Part shown: one piece after another, positions 57,251 to 64,000 of the stretch
How the letters are laid out: each line of letters begins with the position of its first letter
Numbering within the stretch: position 1 is the stretch's first letter
Position numbers and translations under genes: made by a program
The notes under the pieces: model-generated
Database searches by the model: none
What the model saw: the letters and a program-made list of their open reading frames with translations, nothing else
Told to the model about the DNA's origin: nothing
NCBI RefSeq assembly: GCF_024868665.1
Contig: NC_079892.1
Coordinates: forward strand, 10,304,251 to 10,368,250
DNA from: Triplophysa rosa
Lineage: Eukaryota > Chordata > Actinopteri > Cypriniformes > Nemacheilidae
Reading direction: 5' to 3'
Length of the DNA stretch: 64,000 bases

Positions 57251-58452
57251 GATTACAGATGTTCCACTGGGCTCTTTCGATTTGTCCCTTTTGGAAATCT
57301 GCCAAGTCACCCATTTCACCAATTTGTTGTGCCGACAACTGCTGAACACAACTTGTTGTGGCACAACTTGTTTTGGCATTCAACCTAGACAATATATAGT
57401 AACACAAGATAACCGCAACATTTTTTTCACAGTAGCCCAAACAATTCATATTAAACTCCATAAGAATGAGTGTTCATATTATTTTGTCCAAACCCTGTAT
57501 TTGCGGTTTCCCTTTATAAAGGTGTATAATTCCTTAAGCGCTAAAATAATTTTTACTTTTTAAATACTTTTCCCCCGTATAAATATGCAGAGACAGCTAT
57601 AAATAAGCCATTTGTAGGTTGATTTCCAGAGTAAACACTGTGTCGGCTACTGAACCGCAGGTCATTAATTATGTTATGACTGACTAGGAATGAACTAAGA
57701 ATGATTGCGGTGCATAGCCCTTTTTTATAATTTCATTACTTGTTTTTTATTTTCCACGACCATTAAAGACAATTATTGGATTGCATTTATGAGGCTTTTT
57801 GTGTTGCATTAAACACACATGTTGCAAGAATCTTGAAGTATATTCGATTTGTTATATGTTTCAGTTAAAACTCTAAAATAATCACCAAGAAATGTACATG
57901 TTTGACTTACTAATATTTGTCCTTCAAAACCGAGAATGTTTCATTAAGATTTAATAATCTGAACCAAAATCAATAAATTCCCAATTCCTATCCCAAAAAT
58001 GACCCACTTCAGCTTTGAGTAAAATGACATACATGTATCTGCTCTTTCAACTTTACATTGAAGAACAACATCTAGAGTTGTTTGTGATTGAATAGGTTTG
58101 TCTGAATGCGGAACACACAGGGGAGCTCGGTCAGGTTTGTCTCTATGCATCAACTCCCCCACCTCCCTGCAGACACTGAACCCAGCAATTGTGAATCCTC
58201 CTCCTCTCACACAACAGTCTGTCTCTCCCCCTCCTTTCTGATACCTCCACCCCTACCCTGAGGTTAGACCCAGCACCCACTGCAACTGAGTGCCAGATCA
58301 ATGCTACATTACTGTGCATCAAACTGTTATATTAGGCTAATTTGTGATTTGATTTCAGTGGTTGCTCTAATATTGTTACCAGATACACATTATGCAACGC
58401 CGCATCCTCAGGGCATACGCAACTGCGAACTGGGTGTTGTAATGGCTAAAGA

Positions 58453-59027
58453 GTTTCCTGAAAACAACAGGTGTCCATGTAAATGAAGCATGCAGAGATC
58501 AAAACTATTGCCAAAATAGGCTTACAAAATGAAACAGTTTATTATGACATGGGGATCCTGACTTATTTTGTAATGGATTTAGTTTTGGCAGTCATTGAAA
58601 AAATATATGCATGAAACATGCATTATACTATTTACCTACATTTACAAGTACAAACTTTTTTTTACATTTTCGCTGTCAGTTTTATTAACTTCCAATGCCT
58701 CACAAAATGTTGAAAGCTGCCTGTTAATACAATTGTTTGCTTTCCTGAAAGCAACAGATGTAGATGTGAATAGTGCATCTGTGTTTACAAAGATCAAGAC
58801 TATTGCCAAAATAAGCCTATAAAAGTATATTTCTTCTGACATGGGGATTTTCAAAGTGTTTGTCTGGTAATGGATTTTGATTTTGCGCTCGGGGTAAAAA
58901 AGCAAATTTCATGCATTATAATATTTACCTTTCATTTATTGTTGCACGACAATGTTTTATGTGCGTATGTGAAAAAGCGCTTTCGCTGTCAGCTGCGCTC
59001 ATTTTCCAATGCATATCTCGCACATCT
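58453..59027. repeat. Two-copy tandem duplication, period about 290 bp
   Basis: Copy 1 (58453-58740) and copy 2 (58741-59027) share in order 'tttcctgaaa.caaca', 'actattgccaaaata', 'gacatggggat', 'ttgtaatgga' / 'ggtaatgga', 'atgcattata', 'tatttacct' and 'ttcgctgtcag'. Divergence is about 20-30 percent by eye. Its right end abuts the CpG-rich block. Confidence 0.75.
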
Positions 59028-59500
59028 AACCCAGACAGCCGGCTGTTGACCGACAACTATCTGTTTTATAACAATGTTTGCTCGAAGTGAGAATGATTTG
59101 CTGGCTGTGTATTCGGGTACCATCGCGTGTCTAGGAGAGCAGTCTAGCACAATTTGGTGACGCAAGGTTGCTATTAATATCGCAGGAACGGGATGTACTC
59201 TTCTGTACCGGGTCACTTGAGGACAAGCCAAGTGCACAACATTTCTGGACCGCTGCGGCGTGCAGGACTGAGAAAAAGCATATAAGCTGACAGTGGAAAG
59301 CATACTTTCCGCGATTTGCGCGTGCAGGAGAAGCGCACGAGGGTCCGCGTCGAGCCGTCTTGGTGCATACGGGAAGGAGTTGAAGCTGCGCAGCCTCGCC
59401 CACTTTTGAACCCGTTGACTCGCTGCACTCCGATCAAAACAAGAACACGAAGAATGTGCACACGACGGGGGAGGGTTTTTGTTTTGAAACCGAGGAGCAG
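59000..59500. other. CpG-rich block, possible promoter or first exon
   Basis: CpG density here is clearly higher than in the flanks (cgcgcagcc, gcgattcgcg-like runs). A 172-aa minus frame and a 76-aa plus frame overlap; both are Arg/Ser/Cys-rich without domain, as expected by chance in CG-rich DNA. A good candidate for an unmethylated regulatory island or a non-coding first exon on either strand. Confidence 0.35.
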
Positions 59501-59785
59501 AATACACTTATTTAATACTTATTGTGCCAGAGTCCTTAATATTTGACGCGTTAAATGTACATGATTCGAAAAAAGTCTAACATTGAAGAATGACTGATAC
59601 AGATCTGTTGATGCACTTAAAAAGGAGATTATCAGGTTGAGTGAAATCAATACAATGGCAGTACATTATGACTCACTTAATAAACTAAAGCATTCAAGAG
59701 TGTCATAGAGAAAGTAGGCTACGTGTGGCTTGATAAACACTTTCCAAGTACCATGGTTGGCCTTGGTGAGAAAACAATCCAAAAT

Positions 59786-59900
59786 TTAAAGGTATTGTTC
59801 GCCCAAAAATGAAAATTCTGTCCTCATTTCCTCACCCTAAAGTTGTTCTAAATAAGGTTGTTGTTCTACTGAACATGAAGAAAGATTTTTTAAAGTCCAC
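59786..59900. mobile_element. Left-arm fragment of the near-palindromic family
   Basis: 'ttaaaggtattgttcgccca' then 'aaaatgaaaattctgtcctc' matches the left arm; the right arm is absent. Confidence 0.5.
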
Positions 59901-60118
59901 ATGGTATCAAAACTGACCATTTGTTACACATTACTATTTTGTGGTGAACAATTCACACAAAAAAGTTTGTAATCTTTAAATCTGTAATGTACTTCCGCTC
60001 TGGAGTAAGTCTTCGAAGACATCAATTTGACAGCTTGGGCAGAACATCTGTTAACGCCTCCCCTCTAACTGTCAGTCTGCTGCCAGCTCTCTAGCTAGCC
60101 ACGTCCCCTTTTTCTTCT

Positions 60119-60680
60119 TTAAAGGGGTCATATGGCGGAAGTACGTGTTTTTCTGTGTTTTTGGTGTGTTATAAGTTGCCCATGCATGTATTAGACACGT
60201 AAAATTGCACAAATGAAAGTGTGGGAACAAAAGATGCATTCTATCTAAAAGCGAATGCTCAACCAGACTTGCCTGAAACGCCTCGTGTAACCACACCCCG
60301 GCGAATCTACGTAACTTCGTAACATGATTTGACTAAGACCGCCCAAATCTACACGTAGTTAAGGTGGGCGTAATTGTAAATCTCATCTGTCAGTACAATT
60401 GCTTTAGAACCTGATGTTCCGAATATGGTAAGAGGCGTTACATTTCCGTGAAATGCTTGCAGTATTTGACCAATCACTACGCACTGGTGAACTGGCCAAT
60501 CATAGCACACCTCGCTTTTCAGAGCGATGAGCTTTGTAAAAAATCTGCGCGTTTCAGAGAGGCGGGGCAAAGAGGAGATACAAACATGCAGCATTTGAAC
60601 TTTAAATGGTGTGTACACATTGCGTTACATCTAAAACAAACAATAATATTCGTTTTAGCCGTGCAATATGACCCCTTTAA
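60119..60680. mobile_element. TTAA-bounded non-autonomous element, 562 bp
   Basis: The left end 'ttaaaggggtcatatggcgg' and right end 'gcaatatgacccctttaa' are inverted repeats ending in TTAA. The interior holds 'ctacgtaacttcgtaacatg' and 'acctgatgttccgaatatgg'; the 89- and 86-aa frames are without domain. A different family from the 300-bp palindromes. Confidence 0.75.
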
Positions 60681-63290
60681 TATTCTGATTCATCCATCAC
60701 AACACTGAAGTCGGTCGTATGACGCCTTGTGACATCACATGCGTTGTATATACTGTACTACATCTGAAAGCACAGTGCTACTCTCAGCTGACAATTTCAC
60801 AGTTGGCACATGCGTAAACAATGATGCTACAAATGCAACAACTTTACTGCCTCTTGTTTTCTATATTTATCCATGAATGGCATACAGGCCCACCAATATG
60901 TCGAATAATTAAGATCACATGAGGTTAAATAGGCTAAATATCTCAAATATTTCAACAGCAGATAGTATTCAAAATATTGTAGAGATTGAATGCACAGCTT
61001 TGACTGATTATTCTTACTATTCCCTGCTGTCCTAACACATCAGAACACACCTGCAGTTTATTTTTGGGGTCATGACCTTCCCCTCGAGAACCACTAGGGT
61101 AAATAATGTTATTGTGCTGGCAGACACTACTGATAACTCACAATTATTGCACTTTTACCTCACTGAGTTGTGCAACTCTAGAAGTAACACTGGTTTCGTT
61201 TACAGCATTTAATTGTTTATACCTCACCAAAGTCCAAGTTTGAATGTCAAGAGTGTGTGCCATGTGATTCAGTGACTAATGCATTTATTTCAAGGCCATA
61301 TTACAGTCTTACCTTCTGAATACCTGCACCTCTGTACAATGGCAATATGCTACTTTATAAAATGATGAGGTCAACTAAATAAAACTGAATAAACTTTCTC
61401 CACATGTTTATAAGGGTAAAAGGTTTAATTCTGTACAGCTTTATGTCATGCAAACCTGATTATGAGGGTGTAGCCACAGACATACTAACAGGTTTCTTCC
61501 GATTCTACATGTGTTTAAGCAGTACATTCTCAGTCTCTGGCAGTACCTCTGTTCAGAGAAATCCCAGAATTCCTAGAATGGGGCCCAGGACAAATTGTAA
61601 GGGTGGGCCCCAGCCCCCATATACCCACAGCATAAAGGCAAGTTTCATGGGCCTCCATCGTAAGAGAGCCCAGTTCAGCATTACTGGTTGTGACAATGAC
61701 CCTGCCTGCATGTGGACGAGTGTCACGTTTGCTGTAATGACATCATCTTATCACACCCACATATGACCCGTATATCACAGTGTTGAACTGAGGTTATTGT
61801 CAGAAACCTGAAAAGACAATGGATATTAAAGCATCTGTGAAATCCAATGAGTTCAAAGATGGCATTCATGTGCTTCCAGCTGGAATTCTCATCTTGGTTT
61901 TGTGAGATTTCCTGACAAACAATATGCTTGAAAGCAGAAGGATTGCAATATACACCCCCAAATTATATAATTTAAAATATAGATGTTTACTATCCAGACT
62001 TATGGAGTTTGAGTTTTTATAACAAGCCAGTGGTCATTATATGCTTACATATTCTTGTTTTTTTGTGGTTTGCTGGTCTGCCCTAAGAACAATTTCCTCA
62101 AGCGAAATGCCCCCAGAGGAAGCACCAGTACGGAAAATCCACTGTTTTGTTTTTGAGACAAGAAAAAACTGACATTGAAAAAATATTGATCATCAAAGTT
62201 ATAAAAACAACCGGGTCAGGTTATTTAGGTGAACGAGGGTAGTCTTTAAATTGTCAGTTGACTTAAAATCCAACCAGTGACCTCTGCGCTTCATAAGCGC
62301 TTGTGCTCATTTAATGAGGGTCTTGTTAATCTTTCCTCACATTAGCTGCCTATAAGGCCACGGCCTAACGCGTGACAATCTGTTTGGCATTTAATATGTG
62401 CATCCTATGGACATCTCCTGTTATGTGTGGATGTCAGTATAATGATGTACTGTCAATTTTCACTGTTATCCTGCAAAACAATGTAGTTTGGGATGTTGGG
62501 ATTGTGTTGCATTGCGGTTATACACTCTGCCCAGTTACTGTATAGGTACAACAGTACAATTTCAGAAGTAAAAATCCCATTCAATTCCATTCTTTGCACT
62601 GGGTGTATTAGTGCTGGTTCCAACCCTTATCATTTTAATCCGGACCTTATAAATTTTGACCGCAGAGGAATCAACTGGAATCAGAGAAGCACCACGGAAT
62701 TGGAAATAATGGGGAAAAAAGCTCAGCAATAAACAGCCAATCCCACAATGCACTGCAAAAAAGTCACTCTCCCTACACTCTCAAACTACTTTAGTATTTC
62801 TTTATATATAAAAATATTTTCTATAAGCTTCAAAATTTTATTTGGATTTTATGAATGTATAATACTACAAAGTAAAGGTTTGTGCATATGGGTAGTTGAC
62901 AAATAAATCGTAGTTGTGTCCTATGGTGTGCATGGCAAAATTTAAAAAACAAACTGATAATATTACATTGTTTTATGTTAATAATATTTATATTTATCAC
63001 ATAAAATAGCATAAAAAATAGCATTTTTTCTACATTTTTGCATATTAGTCTGTCAACTACCCATATTGTATTTATTTGTATGTTTTAATATTGTTATTCC
63101 TCTCAGAGCTGGCTGGATTACTTGATGGCTTAAAATTGTTTGCTGAGTCCTAAATGAATAGTAAAAAAACCTTCTGGCACTCTGCATGCTGAAAAACTGT
63201 TTTGCCAACTAACAACTCCATTATAATGGATCCAACTCTTTGGATAAAGAAAAAAGAACAAGGTTCATTATATCCATGTATATCCTAAGG
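60681..63290. other. Intergenic, no gene recognised
   Basis: The 120-aa plus frame at 61404-61766 is Ser/Thr/Pro-mixed with no recognisable domain; its middle ('gggcccaggacaaattgtaagggtgggcccc') looks like a GC inverted pair within a repeat. No RNA gene was seen. Confidence 0.45.
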
Positions 63291-63295
63291 ACCTG

Positions 63296-63553
63296 CTATT
63301 GTGTGACATATAGCCTACATAGTGCCCAGAGTACATAGTACATAAGCATTATGTAGAGCTGCTGAGTTTGAATAGGGGGAAGCATGAGGCCCTCCACATA
63401 CGCCACCATAATGCACAACCCGGGGTCAAACTGTGCAGTTGAATGGACAGAGGGCAGGGGAGACGTATAGATGAAGGCTTTCTCCTCTTCCTCCATCAGC
63501 AGTATGCAGCAGTCCTCGCCAACCAGCCTGTTGATTGATGCCTCATGAATAGA
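63296..63553 (-). CDS. Orphan open frame, possible exon of an unrecognised minus-strand gene
   Basis: On the minus strand an AG (TTTAG) ends at 63554 and is followed by an open frame: SIHEASINRLVGEDCCILLM, then EEEEKAFIYTSPLPS and QFDPGLCIMVAYVEG. The amino-acid composition looks more protein-like than other intergenic frames here. A possible donor (gtatgt) lies within the frame near 63400. The polypyrimidine tract is poor and no family was recognised. It could also be a chance frame or a transposon relic. Confidence 0.2.
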   Translation of the reverse strand, partial: SIHEASINRLVGEDCCILLMEEEEKAFIYTSPLPSVHSTAQFDPGLCIMVAYVEGLMLPPIQTQQLYIMLMYYVLWALCRLYVTQ

Positions 63554-64000
63554 CTAAAGTGTGCTTGTTTCATTCTGCTCTTTTAGCTTGTATTGTGGGA
63601 ACTAGACAAAGCCTTTCTCTAAAGCATTGTGATGGAGATGGTTACTGCTCGATCAACAGGCATCCGCCACATAAAATCAATCAATGCTTAGCACACCACC
63701 GATTTTTGCTAATTAGCATAACTAATATGATCTACTTGAGGACTTGTATGATGAATGGGGTAGGTACATTCATAGCGCTAAGGCAAACGCTGTTGAATTG
63801 TTAACCTAGGAAGTGATGACGATACAAGATTTTATCGTTGAATGCATTGGTTTTATTCTTGGTTTCAAATATCATCTTCATTTCCTGTTCGAAACACGAG
63901 TTGAAGTATCTTCGTGAAGTGCTGTGAATGACAATGATTGTATTACAAAGAGAGAAAGTTGATATGCATATAAATATCTTTGTGGCATGTGTAACCTGAA
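63554..64000. other. Right edge, no gene recognised
   Basis: Low-complexity AT-rich sequence and one 81-aa plus frame (63559-63804) without domain. Confidence 0.4.

Noticed and set aside
58989..59507. 172-aa minus-strand frame as a new gene
   Set aside because: It overlaps frames on the other strand, is biased by CpG-rich DNA (Arg, Ser, Cys), and shows no domain; kept only as a CpG-rich block.

Overview
The window is nuclear DNA of a ray-finned fish, probably a cyprinid. The evidence is short exons with canonical GT/AG introns, vertebrate gene families, a high AT content, and dense teleost-style repeats: tRNA-derived SINEs with a conserved 3' tail, and several families of near-palindromic non-autonomous DNA transposons. 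Gene identities come from residue-level comparison with remembered family sequences; the cyprinid placement is inference. No CRISPR array, operon, phage or rRNA was seen.

Four protein genes and one microRNA are supported. They occupy about 8.75-42.5 kb, with repeat-rich flanks on both sides. (1) dnaja4 (+, coding 9210-11306) is a type-I Hsp40 co-chaperone of 397 aa behind a TATA promoter with a textbook heat-shock element. (2) rps27l (-, coding 12598-13691) is an 84-aa eS27-type ribosomal protein, tail-to-tail with dnaja4. (3) rab8b (+, coding 15059-20150) is a 207-aa Rab GTPase, head-to-head with rps27l across about 1.4 kb, the same neighbour pair as on human chromosome 15. (4) trpm1 (-, coding 22792-42481) is a TRPM cation channel in 27 coding exons. 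The 27 exon lengths sum to 5199 nt, exactly 1733 codons, so the model holds one open frame of 1732 aa. Its intron 6 carries a mir-211/204-family hairpin on the same strand, as in mammals. All four genes have human chromosome-15 orthologues, which suggests a retained ancestral linkage block.

0-8.7 kb holds SINEs, tandem duplications, a hAT-like element with a perfect 8-bp target-site duplication, and CTCF-like motifs. 42.5-64 kb has no convincing gene. It is mostly repeats (hAT-like, TTAA-flanked, SINE tails), a GC-rich block near 51.2 kb, a CpG-rich block near 59.2 kb, and one orphan open frame near 63.4 kb that could be an exon of an unrecognised minus-strand gene.

No clearly new system was found. 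The observations most worth following are the miR-204-like guide on a miR-211-like hairpin in trpm1, the frame-neutral 21-nt microexon in the channel pore turret, the weak donor of trpm1 exon 17, and the hAT-like element pair at 17.4 and 47.5 kb.
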